Shown here in pieces: positions 55,258 through 63,973 of a stretch of DNA of 64,000 nt. The position numbers and the translations under genes are program-made. Within the stretch, counting starts at the first letter, position 1. Every line of letters starts with the position of its first letter. The DNA comes from Ecytonucleospora hepatopenaei (lineage: Eukaryota > Microsporidia > Enterocytozoonidae), in the NCBI GenBank assembly GCA_026692725.1, contig JAPMUG010000012.1, positions 23,739 to 87,738 of the forward strand, given 5' to 3'. The notes below the pieces were generated by a model, which searched no databases, was not told the DNA's origin, and saw nothing but the letters and a program-made list of their open reading frames with translations.

Positions 55258-55406
55258 TGATTTATAAAAAAACACAAAAAATGTTATGATTAAATTTTAA
55301 GCACCAATCTAATAATTCTAAATTAAAAATGAAATTTTTTGTTTATAAACAAACAAACTATGCCTAAAATATGTTTTTAGAATAAAAAAACATAAACAAA
55401 AGTTTA

Positions 55407-57077
55407 TTATTGTAAAATAAATTTATGTAAGGTTTTTGTTGTTGCAATTAAATGCACGCCTTCAGTTGTTGTGTCTGTGATAATATACGCCATTTCAAAA
55501 ACGTCGTTTTTCCTAACATCTGGTGCATTCCACCATGTCAGTAAGCATTCTTCTGTTTCATCTGAAATTACCATTTTTGTAAATTTCTGAACAAAAATGT
55601 CCTCTTTTTTAATCTCTTTATTTGCCTTTTTCGCCATAAAACACGCTTTTTCATATTCTTCCTCAAGGTTTCTGGTAATTTTTTTATAGTTTCCTATCTT
55701 CAGTAAATTTCCTTCTTCAACCACCCTAATAATTTTAAATCTTATAGCAGGAACTATGCCACAACCAATTTGTATTCTTCTAATTTCAGTTAAAAAACAA
55801 ATTTTTTTCTTAAGCCCCAATGGTAAATTCGTATTGCACTTTCTCCAATTATTATATTTAAGGTTAAAATTATTTATTTCATTATTTTCATCTTCCTTTG
55901 CTTCCATCCCAAATACATGTAATTTATCCCCAAACCCAAATTGTTTTAATTGTTCTTTGGTCCTAACATCCATTCCTACCTTAAAACTACAAAAACCATC
56001 ATACAAAACTGCATTGTTTTCTGATATTCCTAAAAAACCCAATACACAATATTTATAGCTGGAAATTTCCTTGCTAATTACCATTTTATAATAAGAACAA
56101 ATGTTTTTTAATTTTAAACCAACCATTTCTATCATCTTTTCTTCGAATTCGTATGTTTCTACAGGATTAAGCACAAAATGCAACCATGCCCATTTGAATT
56201 GTTCTCCAATATCATCAATGGAATGCTTACTTGCGTATAAATCCACAATTTTGTCATACAATTCCATCATCTTAATGGTATGTCTTAACTTTTGCGTAAC
56301 ATGACCCTTTTGCGGACAGTTGTATTTTCTTATGGGTACACCCCTGGGTTGATTTTTTGATATTTCTATAGTATATTTGCCTTCTTTTTTAACAATTCCT
56401 GTTTTTTCAATTTTTTTGTTTTTTCCTGTTTTAAACCCTAAAAAACTATTTTCTTCTTTAGGTTTTTTGACCTGAAGATTGTCTACAGAAAAAATAGTTT
56501 TCTCTCCACTCACTTCCAATTTTCTGTCCAGACTGCTCTTTTCTCTACTTTCAAGTTCAACATTTTCTGTGTAAAATTTTGATTTTTCTATTTCATAATC
56601 CTCTTTATTTATAAAAATATCCTTGTTTTTCCCCGTTTTAAACAGACAAAGCATTTCATCATTCTCTTTGCTTTCATTTGCACCTTTAACTTGTTTCATT
56701 TTAAAATCAATGGATTCGTTTGAATAGTTCCACTCAATAGCATTATTTGCATCTTTTTCTAAACTATCACTACCCCACTCCATTTGAGTAATTTCCTTAA
56801 TTAAAAGAGCAGACTCAGGTTCTGTGTCAAAATCAAGAGGCATACTTTGGGAAAAGGCTTTATTTATGGTAGAACTCTTTTGCTTTTTGCACATTGAATC
56901 GTCTGTGTTTGTGTTACATTCAGTCAATACACTTAATTTACTATTTGTATTTTTAGATTCAATTGATACTTGCGAATGGTCTTCTGTATTAAACTCCAAA
57001 CAAGAAGATTCCTCAATCTCTTTTTCTGTTTCAAAGGAAATACATGAATCTAAAAAAGAAGAATTTGAATGGTTCAT
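55407..57077 (-). CDS. BRCA2: BRCA2-like recombination mediator
   Basis: BRCA2 loads Rad51 onto ssDNA. Two BRC-like motifs, FKTGKNKDIF (residues 146-155) and FKTGKNKKIE (215-224), follow the F-x-T-A/G...K core. From about residue 280 the DNA-binding region is recognisable: a helical part with FKWAWLHFVLNPVE, an OB1 part (YCVLGFLGISENNAVLYDGF and KLHVFGMEA), then LPLGLKKKICFLTEIRRIQI leading to PAIRFKIIRVVEEG, which aligns with the OB2 entry of human BRCA2. A short helical insert (residues 468-490) replaces the tower. ECLLTWWNAPD and LIATTKTLHKF match the end of OB2. OB3 is absent. The 556 residues compare with 3418 in humans. TAAACCCTCTTTATG gives the start. Confidence 0.75.
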   Translation of the reverse strand: MNHSNSSFLDSCISFETEKEIEESSCLEFNTEDHSQVSIESKNTNSKLSVLTECNTNTDDSMCKKQKSSTINKAFSQSMPLDFDTEPESALLIKEITQMEWGSDSLEKDANNAIEWNYSNESIDFKMKQVKGANESKENDEMLCLFKTGKNKDIFINKEDYEIEKSKFYTENVELESREKSSLDRKLEVSGEKTIFSVDNLQVKKPKEENSFLGFKTGKNKKIEKTGIVKKEGKYTIEISKNQPRGVPIRKYNCPQKGHVTQKLRHTIKMMELYDKIVDLYASKHSIDDIGEQFKWAWLHFVLNPVETYEFEEKMIEMVGLKLKNICSYYKMVISKEISSYKYCVLGFLGISENNAVLYDGFCSFKVGMDVRTKEQLKQFGFGDKLHVFGMEAKEDENNEINNFNLKYNNWRKCNTNLPLGLKKKICFLTEIRRIQIGCGIVPAIRFKIIRVVEEGNLLKIGNYKKITRNLEEEYEKACFMAKKANKEIKKEDIFVQKFTKMVISDETEECLLTWWNAPDVRKNDVFEMAYIITDTTTEGVHLIATTKTLHKFILQ

Positions 57078-57301
57078 AAAGAGGGTTTATTTTTAAATAT
57101 TTTATGTTATTTTGAAAGATAAATGATTTTAAACATTACATTTTTTTATATAAATAAACTTTAACTTATAATATTTTTCAGCATAAACACAGATACCTTA
57201 ATATGGAAAATAAAAATAAGTAAAATGTTATAAATTTAGTTAAACATAAAGTTTTTACATTACATCTTTAATTAATAATTTTCATCTTTTATTACCCTTT
57301 C
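57078..57301. promoter_or_regulatory. Divergent spacer, BRCA2-like and HEI10-like
   Basis: This 224-bp AT-rich spacer separates the two divergent recombination genes, with an ACCC signal at each end: AACCCTCTTTATG reading left and ATTACCCTTTCATG reading right. No ORF or RNA is seen. Co-regulation is plausible but not shown. Confidence 0.5.
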
Positions 57302-57967
57302 ATGTTTCTTAAATGTAATAACAAAAAATGCAGAAATGATATTAAAAGCAAATATTACCTGACTAAGTGCAAACATATTTTTTGTGAAAATTGTATCAAT
57401 AAATTAAATAAGAAGAAAAAGTGTTTGCGGTGTTTGTCTAAAATACATGAAAATGTCAAGGTAAAAAAGTTTGTACGTCTAAATTTATGCGGTTATTCTT
57501 TAGGTTATTTACACGATGTATTAAAGGAAGCAACAGATTTTTTTATGAGCCAAATAATAGATGAAATGAAATTTATCAAGGATCATTCGCGAAACGAAAT
57601 GATTTCTTCTTCAGAAATATCTAATAAGAATCAAAAATACACTAAAAGTGAACTTTTTGAAGTTGTTTCTTCTTCAAGTTCTTTAGGATATGTTTCAATT
57701 GACAAATCTGTGGATGATGAAGAGATACGTATAAAAAAAGAAGTCAACAAAACCATAGATAATAAAAAAAGAGTAAAAGCAACTAGTTCTTTCTCTAAAA
57801 ATAAAACTAAAAAAACCAAACTTCTTCCTGAAAATTTAAAAACAGCACAAAAACTAATTTTAACCAACTTAATAAAAAAACAAAAAACATGCAATAGCAA
57901 AAATTGTTCAGATAATGAGAAAGAGGAAGTTCCAAGGTATATTGTAGACTCAGAAGAAAAAAACTAA
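57302..57967 (+). CDS. HEI10/Zip3-like RING protein
   Basis: The N-terminal RING (CNNKKCRNDIKSKYYLTKCK, then HIFCENC, and CLRC at 41-44) has C-x4-C-x12-C-x-H-x2-C spacing identical to human HEI10 (CNYRKC to CSHIFC). The following VKKFVRLNLCGYSLGYLHDV and ATDFFMSQIIDEM match the HEI10 linker and coiled-coil start. HEI10/Zip3 proteins are meiotic SUMO/ubiquitin ligases that mark crossover sites. The second half (ESNKxQK-type Ser/Lys-rich) is disordered. At 221 residues it is compact. Other small RING proteins are possible, but the spacing is unusual. Confidence 0.62.
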   Translation: MFLKCNNKKCRNDIKSKYYLTKCKHIFCENCINKLNKKKKCLRCLSKIHENVKVKKFVRLNLCGYSLGYLHDVLKEATDFFMSQIIDEMKFIKDHSRNEMISSSEISNKNQKYTKSELFEVVSSSSSLGYVSIDKSVDDEEIRIKKEVNKTIDNKKRVKATSSFSKNKTKKTKLLPENLKTAQKLILTNLIKKQKTCNSKNCSDNEKEEVPRYIVDSEEKN

Positions 57968-58030
57968 ACTATTTCAACTTAATTTTTTCTTTAAAAATAG
58001 GTAAAAATTACAATTTATTTATCAGTCTAT

Positions 58031-58084
58031 AAACTTAAAATTATTCAAACAGATTCTAAACTTAAAATTATTCAAACAGATTCT
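58031..58084. repeat. 27-bp tandem duplication at a gene end
   Basis: Two identical 27-bp copies beginning AAACTTAAAATTATTCAAAC (58031-58057 and 58058-58084) span the stop codon of the OSCA/TMEM63-like gene. One copy carries the stop, the other is in the 3' flank. The 9-codon length would keep the frame if the stop were lost. Confidence 0.85.
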
Positions 58085-61000
58085 AAACTTGAAGATGTAC
58101 TTACATGTGTATTTTGTTCTGCTTCGTAATTAAACCCAAATACATTTTTATAATCAAATGTTCTTAAAAAGTGAATGGAAACATAAAAGTTGCTTGGAAG
58201 TAAAATGTGCGAAATATTTACGACTGTAGAAGGATCTTTGTAATATGATGTGTTAGACACAATATTTCTGTCATGTATTCCTAGTTCAACAATTGGAAAC
58301 TTATCTTCATCTTCTGCTTGTTCGTTTTCATCCCAATTTTCCAGTAATTCCTTTCTTTCCTCTAAAAATAATTTTGAAAACTCGTCTAAAAATTCCTCTT
58401 CTGGTTCGTTGATCGGGTAATTTTTTATGTTTTTGTCAAAAAGCGTTTTAAGCGCTGTATAAAAATAAAAGTCAAGGATAAAGAGTGGAATGGTAAAGTA
58501 AAGAACATTTTTGTATCTTTCTGCAAACAAAGTGGCAATGGTAGACAACTGAAATGCCAGCACTCCTAACACAATAAACATACTTGTCTCAGACCAGAAA
58601 ATACCTCCTGACTCATATTGATTGACCTGTGAATAAACAAGTTCATTTTTATACGCATAATAATTGATGTAGTAATACAAAAAGCCTAAAAACAACATAA
58701 ATGGACATACACAGCCATAACTTAAAGTAATAGGAAAGACAAGAAGAACATTGGGCATGACGTTTCCAAAGTCAAAAGGCGGGCTAAGATGCAGTTCTGC
58801 TTCCTGTCTTCTTGTTCTGTTCTGCAAGTGGTAAACAATGAAGTTGATAAAAAAAGGACCTGGTTTCAGCAACGTAAGAACAGTACCAGATATAATTCTT
58901 TGTATGGTAGTGTTCATAAAAAATAAAGAGTATTTGGAATATCCATTACCAAGGTCCCTAAGAAAGTTGTCAACATTGTAGTTGTTATTTGTTAGAAAAT
59001 TATTAAGCATGTTAAAGAAAGAAGTTGAAAAGAATATCGACAGAAATGCGTTATAAAACAAAAATATAGAGTACAGCTTCATCAGGCGTATTTGACTAAC
59101 GCTATAAGAATATATTCCCTCTAGGTTAATCAAAAAATCTATGATAAACGGAGATATAAAAATACACAGGTTATAAACCACTGGCGTAATAATACCTTCG
59201 TAAAAAGCTGTGAGTGTTGATGATGCCTTAATTTTACTCAGCAGATAGTTGGAGTCTGCATTTTTTAACCCAAGCATTTTTACAATTGTGCTTACAGTAA
59301 AATAAAATAAAATGTTATAGGCCACAAAAATAAACGTAGAACCCAAACGCCCCAAAAACGAGCTTATTTCTGTCTTTGTCAGATTCTTCCATATAATATC
59401 ATTTGGAGCAGGTGCACCTATAGCTACTGGAGAAAACACTCTTGTTCCTATTTGTGACTGCTTTATTACGCCTGACTGCTTTGCATCTTCAAATGTCACA
59501 AATGCCTTTCTTTTTTGCAATGGCAGATCCAAACTAAAATATGACTTGTACTCTTTAAAGTTCTTTATTTGTTCCAGAGAAAAAAAGGAAACATCGTTTT
59601 TTAGATCAGCCCTTACGAAAAGAGACTTTCCTACATCAGGCATCACATTTTGGGACTGTTTCTGTTTCTTTGTTTTATATTTGACATCCTCATCTTCATC
59701 ACTGACTAATTCAAGTTTTTTAAATCCTTTTTCTTCTACTGCCGTGTTATTCGGTGTTTTTGTAAATCTGTGGTTAGTTGTGTTCTTTTCTGATGCATCT
59801 CCTTCTTTTTTGTTTTTTGCGTCGGATCCTTCTGCATTTGCTTTTCCTTCCTTTTTTTCATTTTTATCACTTTGTTCCGAATCTTCTTCATGTCCTCCGT
59901 ATATTCTTTCAAAAAAATTCATTCCTTCGGGTGAATTTGCATTTACAGAGGGTTCTGTGTCATCATCTCTGTGTGACATTGCAGAGTTTTCTGCACTTTC
60001 ATTTTGATGTCCTCCCAGCTCATCAACAAGTTCAACATCACAGATGGTTTCTTTTGCTTTTGATAGTTTTTCCTTTTCCTCCAAAATTTGCTGGTTGCAA
60101 TATCTCAGCTGCTCTATATACACCATCAAAAAAGAAGTTTCATCTCCGGCCATAATAAGCCATTTGTTCCCATGCTGTATAAAGCAATTTAACAATCTAA
60201 CCTTCTCCTCAATATCAAACTTCATGTTTTTAAATACCTTTAGAGCACTTGTGTCCAAATCCTTTCTATATGTTTCTCTAAAACTTTCTGAACAAGCTTC
60301 TTCATTTTTTCTAAATTCCTTTTGTATTTTCTGAAACCCCCAATGAATTTCTTTTTCTATATTTTGTAAAATCATGTCTCTTTTTTCATACAGTTTTGTT
60401 AAGAAATAGGTATCTTGAATTAACACCGCATTTTGTACATTTCCTATTCCTAACTCTTCAACATAATCAAAAACATCCTGGTCATTCCGAATGTATAGCG
60501 GCAGTCTGTTCAATATAACTGTTTTTGAAGCAAGATTCATAAATTCTATAGAGTTTTCATAGCTTTTGAGTTGTTTTGTTAGCTTTTTAAGAGTGTCAAT
60601 AGAAGTCAAACTGGCAGGGGATACCAAATAAATTTGTCTTAATGTGACGTATCTTTTGTAATATATAAAAAGCATGTAAAACAAAAAGAATGTTGTTAAA
60701 TACAGTAAAAAAATACATATTGTATATGCTAATGTACTTTCAACATCTTTGATGGAAAACATTTCAAACAGCGAAATGTTTTTTGAAAAATTCTTAAAAT
60801 AATAGACCAAAGAAAGCACTGGAATGTACACTATTGACAAAATTGCAAAACATCTATACAGAAGTTTTAGTGTTTGAAGCAGCATAAAACTGTCCAATCC
60901 TATCATACCCAAAAGCTTAATATCTTCAAGCGAAATCAGTGGTTTAATCCAATTAAACACGCCTGTGTATCCAAAACAAGGGTGCTGTGCCTTATTTTCA

Positions 61001-61227
61001 CTGTTTGGGTAGTAAACGTAAGGTGCTCTTTTTCTGCAAAACAAAAAAGTGAGAAGCAAAGCAGCGCCAAGTATTAGCTGCGTAATAATGTTGGAAAGAA
61101 GTGCTTTATCTGGGTTTGCTCCTGTGTCCGTATTGGTTAGTATATCATTTATATTTTCTTCATTTGTAACATTACCATCTTCAAGAGCCTTAACACCATT
61201 TATGTCTAATATTTTTAACAAATTCAT
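58072..61227 (-). CDS. CSC1: OSCA/TMEM63/Csc1-family membrane protein
   Basis: This family forms osmo- and mechanosensitive cation channels. The 1051 residues include an N-terminal helix (LGAALLLTFLFCRK), the conserved FNWIKPLISLEDIKLLGMIGLD block, two further helices, a large cytosolic domain (about residues 210-560) with an acidic Ser/Lys-rich insert, then at least six helices toward the C-terminus. NRLPLYIRNDQDVFDYVEE and the RAPYVYYP start fit the yeast Csc1/Rsn1 group. A tail with acidic clusters ends the protein. ACACCCTTATG gives the start. Osmotic control is a plausible role in a spore that must swell to germinate. Confidence 0.8.
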   Translation of the reverse strand: MNLLKILDINGVKALEDGNVTNEENINDILTNTDTGANPDKALLSNIITQLILGAALLLTFLFCRKRAPYVYYPNSENKAQHPCFGYTGVFNWIKPLISLEDIKLLGMIGLDSFMLLQTLKLLYRCFAILSIVYIPVLSLVYYFKNFSKNISLFEMFSIKDVESTLAYTICIFLLYLTTFFLFYMLFIYYKRYVTLRQIYLVSPASLTSIDTLKKLTKQLKSYENSIEFMNLASKTVILNRLPLYIRNDQDVFDYVEELGIGNVQNAVLIQDTYFLTKLYEKRDMILQNIEKEIHWGFQKIQKEFRKNEEACSESFRETYRKDLDTSALKVFKNMKFDIEEKVRLLNCFIQHGNKWLIMAGDETSFLMVYIEQLRYCNQQILEEKEKLSKAKETICDVELVDELGGHQNESAENSAMSHRDDDTEPSVNANSPEGMNFFERIYGGHEEDSEQSDKNEKKEGKANAEGSDAKNKKEGDASEKNTTNHRFTKTPNNTAVEEKGFKKLELVSDEDEDVKYKTKKQKQSQNVMPDVGKSLFVRADLKNDVSFFSLEQIKNFKEYKSYFSLDLPLQKRKAFVTFEDAKQSGVIKQSQIGTRVFSPVAIGAPAPNDIIWKNLTKTEISSFLGRLGSTFIFVAYNILFYFTVSTIVKMLGLKNADSNYLLSKIKASSTLTAFYEGIITPVVYNLCIFISPFIIDFLINLEGIYSYSVSQIRLMKLYSIFLFYNAFLSIFFSTSFFNMLNNFLTNNNYNVDNFLRDLGNGYSKYSLFFMNTTIQRIISGTVLTLLKPGPFFINFIVYHLQNRTRRQEAELHLSPPFDFGNVMPNVLLVFPITLSYGCVCPFMLFLGFLYYYINYYAYKNELVYSQVNQYESGGIFWSETSMFIVLGVLAFQLSTIATLFAERYKNVLYFTIPLFILDFYFYTALKTLFDKNIKNYPINEPEEEFLDEFSKLFLEERKELLENWDENEQAEDEDKFPIVELGIHDRNIVSNTSYYKDPSTVVNISHILLPSNFYVSIHFLRTFDYKNVFGFNYEAEQNTHVSTSSSLESV

Positions 61228-61412
61228 AAGGGTGTTTCAGATGATTTTTTATGTTATACGTTTTTTAATTGGTTAAAAAATTAAAATTTAAAATATTTTA
61301 GTTATTACTAATTCATAAATTAATTTACTATTTTATTTTTATATAAAGTCTTCCTTAAATTAAAAACAATGATGATATAAATGATATTAATAACGAATAG
61401 AAAATTTAAAAT

Positions 61413-61763
61413 TTATAAAAATTCAGAAAAATCCTTATTAAGCCTTGTATTGTCTTCGTTTTTCTTCTCAACTATTGCAACTGAAATTGTGTCCAAAGGT
61501 AATTTACAAGCCTTTCCTAAACTATCTTTTGACTGGACATAAACATAACTGGTTCCCTGTTGTTCACAAAGGAGAGTTATTGAGTCGGTTAAGCACATAG
61601 GGACAGAATCATTCGCTAAAACGACGCACAGAGCAGATCCGTCTTTAATGGCCTTAATAGTTTCATTAATTCCCTTTTTTATATTTTTACTGTTGTGGTA
61701 TTCTCCTATAAGCTTAAATAAAACAGCAGATTTTTTTTCTGACAAAATTTCCCTTTGCTCCAT
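61413..61763 (-). CDS. SNU13: snoRNP/spliceosome protein Snu13 (15.5K)
   Basis: Snu13 binds kink-turns in U4 snRNA, U3 and box C/D snoRNAs. The L7Ae fold is complete: KKGINETIKAIKDGSALCVV, then LLCEQQGTSYVYVQSKDSLG and KACKLPLDTISVAIVE. The LLCE.....YV.V.SK..LG.AC pattern distinguishes it from Nhp2 and L30. At 116 residues it is near the usual 126. It links the window to Sof1, Utp6 and box C/D snoRNP function. Confidence 0.9.
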   Translation of the reverse strand: MEQREILSEKKSAVLFKLIGEYHNSKNIKKGINETIKAIKDGSALCVVLANDSVPMCLTDSITLLCEQQGTSYVYVQSKDSLGKACKLPLDTISVAIVEKKNEDNTRLNKDFSEFL

Positions 61764-61778
61764 TTGACGGTAAAAAAT

Positions 61779-62150
61779 TTACACTCCAAAATATTTCTTT
61801 TTTACAAGTTTTTCTATGTTATGTTTTTTGTTTTTAGCTGTTGCCATTGTTGAAAAGGACTCGTTTCCCATGGTTTCCTCTAGAAAAGTAACAATTCTAT
61901 CTATCTTTTCGTCATTAACGCTGGTTTTATTGCTTTCTATAAATAACCCTTCTATTTCCACATTCTTTTTGATGCCTAAAAATTGAGTGGGTAATTGAAA
62001 ATTTGCCTCTTGTGGTATTATCGCAGTACTGCTTGTGTTTGTGCATTGATTGATTTGATACTCAATATTATTGATGGTTTCCAATAAATTTTCATTTGTT
62101 GTATTTTTTAAGAGCTCGTTGAGTTTAGAATGCAATTTTTTTCTATTCAT
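61779..62150 (-). CDS. Unknown small protein
   Basis: ACACCCTGTTTTAATG fixes the start at 62150, giving 123 residues. The first half is a likely coiled coil (KLHSKLNELLKNTTNENLLE), and the end is basic (NIEKLVKKKYFGV). No signal peptide or membrane span is seen. It is 15 bp upstream of Snu13 on the same strand. No family is recognised. Confidence 0.6.
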   Translation of the reverse strand: MNRKKLHSKLNELLKNTTNENLLETINNIEYQINQCTNTSSTAIIPQEANFQLPTQFLGIKKNVEIEGLFIESNKTSVNDEKIDRIVTFLEETMGNESFSTMATAKNKKHNIEKLVKKKYFGV

Positions 62151-62275
62151 TAAAACAGGGTGTTTTAAAAAGTTGATTAAAAAGCCAGGCAATCATATTT
62201 GGTCAAAAACAAATCATTAATTTAATAGGTTAATAAAAAGGAGGTTTTATTGAAAAAGTACATGTCAAATTATTT

Positions 62276-63331
62276 ATGCATTCTTCTGTAGAAAAACCAA
62301 GCACATTAATAGCCATTAGACCTGTGCAAACATATATTTATAAAGAAAACAAAGCAATAAACAAAAGAAACACCTGTTTAGGTAAAAATACTGAACAAAT
62401 TGATTTCTATGCGTTTAATAAGGATGAAAGACACAAACTACTTTCTGATTCTTTCTTTGAAAATATTTTTAAGAACGACATCAGAATAAAAATAGTGATT
62501 GATAAAAATGGTAAAAAAATCTTGTGTTTTATAAACCTAAAAGATGCCATTGATTTTTACAAACAATTTTATAATATTTTAGAGATGTATTTTATACATG
62601 AAGAAAATCCTGAATACTTCCTGTGTGGATTTGAATCAAAATTAGATCATATTACCCTTCCATTTTGTAAAACATATGAAAAAAATAATAAAAATCAAAA
62701 AATAATTATAAATACGCATAAAAATAAAAATACAAATAATGAAAAAAACAATGATAAGTGTAAAGAATATACTAAAGAAGAATTTGTACAAAAAATAGAC
62801 TACTATAACAAGCTAAAGCACTTTTATTCAAAAAGCGACGCACAAAAAATTAAAATTTTATTGAAAGACTTAAAAACAGATGTTTTGAAGGAAAACACAA
62901 AAGATTTGTGTGTCGGAATATACACAAATGTAATTTTACAAGAATTTTTAAGCGAATCAGACAATAAGCTTATAGAAGAGTTTTTGAGAAGTTTAGAAAA
63001 TGACATAAGTATAATCGCATGCACAAAATACGGTGCATATGTCATTCAGAAATTGATTTCTTTAAATTTGTCAGTAGAAAATAAAAGGCTATTATGTAGG
63101 TATTTTACTAAAAACGCAGTACATGTCATTTGTGATGACATAGGAAATTATTCAATCCAAAAACTGTTGAAATTTGATTTTTCTGAGTTAAAAGAAATTT
63201 TTATCAAGAATTTAAAAGTAATTTGCGGTGATAAAATTGGATCTAAGGTTTTAAACAAAAATATAGAATACTTTACAGACTCAAAAAAGTTAATAGAAAA
63301 AGAGCTAAATAATTTTGTTAATTTTAATTAA
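62276..63331 (+). CDS. Pumilio-family (PUF) RNA-binding protein
   Basis: PUF repeats are visible in the last 140 residues: GIYTNVILQEFLS, CTKYGAYVIQKLISL, CDDIGNYSIQKLLKF and GDKIGSKVLNKNI, each with the family (C/G)..(Y/I)G..(V/I)(I/L)Q core. The N-terminal 110 residues (ILCFINLKDAIDFYKQFYNI) could be an RRM-like fold, as in yeast Jsn1/Puf2, followed by an Asn/Lys-rich linker. Only about four to five repeats are clear, fewer than the eight of canonical Pumilio. It probably binds mRNA 3' ends. No CCC signal is next to the start. Confidence 0.7.
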   Translation: MHSSVEKPSTLIAIRPVQTYIYKENKAINKRNTCLGKNTEQIDFYAFNKDERHKLLSDSFFENIFKNDIRIKIVIDKNGKKILCFINLKDAIDFYKQFYNILEMYFIHEENPEYFLCGFESKLDHITLPFCKTYEKNNKNQKIIINTHKNKNTNNEKNNDKCKEYTKEEFVQKIDYYNKLKHFYSKSDAQKIKILLKDLKTDVLKENTKDLCVGIYTNVILQEFLSESDNKLIEEFLRSLENDISIIACTKYGAYVIQKLISLNLSVENKRLLCRYFTKNAVHVICDDIGNYSIQKLLKFDFSELKEIFIKNLKVICGDKIGSKVLNKNIEYFTDSKKLIEKELNNFVNFN

Positions 63332-63424
63332 AATAAAATTTTAATAGATAATTCGTTGGTGTTTTATGTTTCTTTTTATTGGTTGTTTTCTTTTTTCTAT
63401 ATTTGATCTTCTCCTATTTCAACC

Positions 63425-63973
63425 ATGGCAAAAAATAAGGACGAGAGTCAAGAAAATGTTACACAAAAAAAAGTTGAAGATCAGATGAACAACACCAAAA
63501 AGGTCATACAAAATTCTGCTGTAGCTCGTAAACTACCAAAGAAGGTTAAAAACATGGGCACCAAAGATTTGCTTAAATTTTCTGCACTCATAAAATTTGC
63601 GTACTTTTTCCCTACATTCATTGCATGTGATTTAGTAAGCAACTCTAAAAGTGAGAATTTTATTATAAAAAGTTTATCAACACTGGCTACCTGGATATGT
63701 TACATAACATTTGTTGATTTTGCAAACTATTTTATTTATTTTACAGAGTTAATAGACTTGTTTATCGTGTGTTATGTTGCCACAATTATAAAAACGGGTA
63801 TAGCAATGCTTTATATTTTTGCAATATTTTTCGCTCTTAAAGGAATTGTTGCAAAAATAGCAGTCTTATTTTTTGCGCTTTCCACACTTTATGTAGACAC
63901 AGTTTTTCTTTTATACTTAGACATTTATTTTAAAGAAATAAGGGGAGAAAAAGCAGGGGAACAAAACATTTAA
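63425..63973 (+). CDS. Small multi-pass membrane protein, unknown
   Basis: The 182-residue product has a basic hydrophilic N-terminus (about 50 residues) and then about four to five hydrophobic helices, e.g. LSTLATWICYITFVDFANYF, IVCYVATIIKTGIAMLYIFA and ILFFALKG-like segments. It ends in a charged tail (KEIRGEKAGEQNI). No signature motif was seen. It could be an ER or vesicle membrane component, but I do not assign it. The stop is 27 bp before the window end, so the gene is complete. Confidence 0.65.
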   Translation: MAKNKDESQENVTQKKVEDQMNNTKKVIQNSAVARKLPKKVKNMGTKDLLKFSALIKFAYFFPTFIACDLVSNSKSENFIIKSLSTLATWICYITFVDFANYFIYFTELIDLFIVCYVATIIKTGIAMLYIFAIFFALKGIVAKIAVLFFALSTLYVDTVFLLYLDIYFKEIRGEKAGEQNI

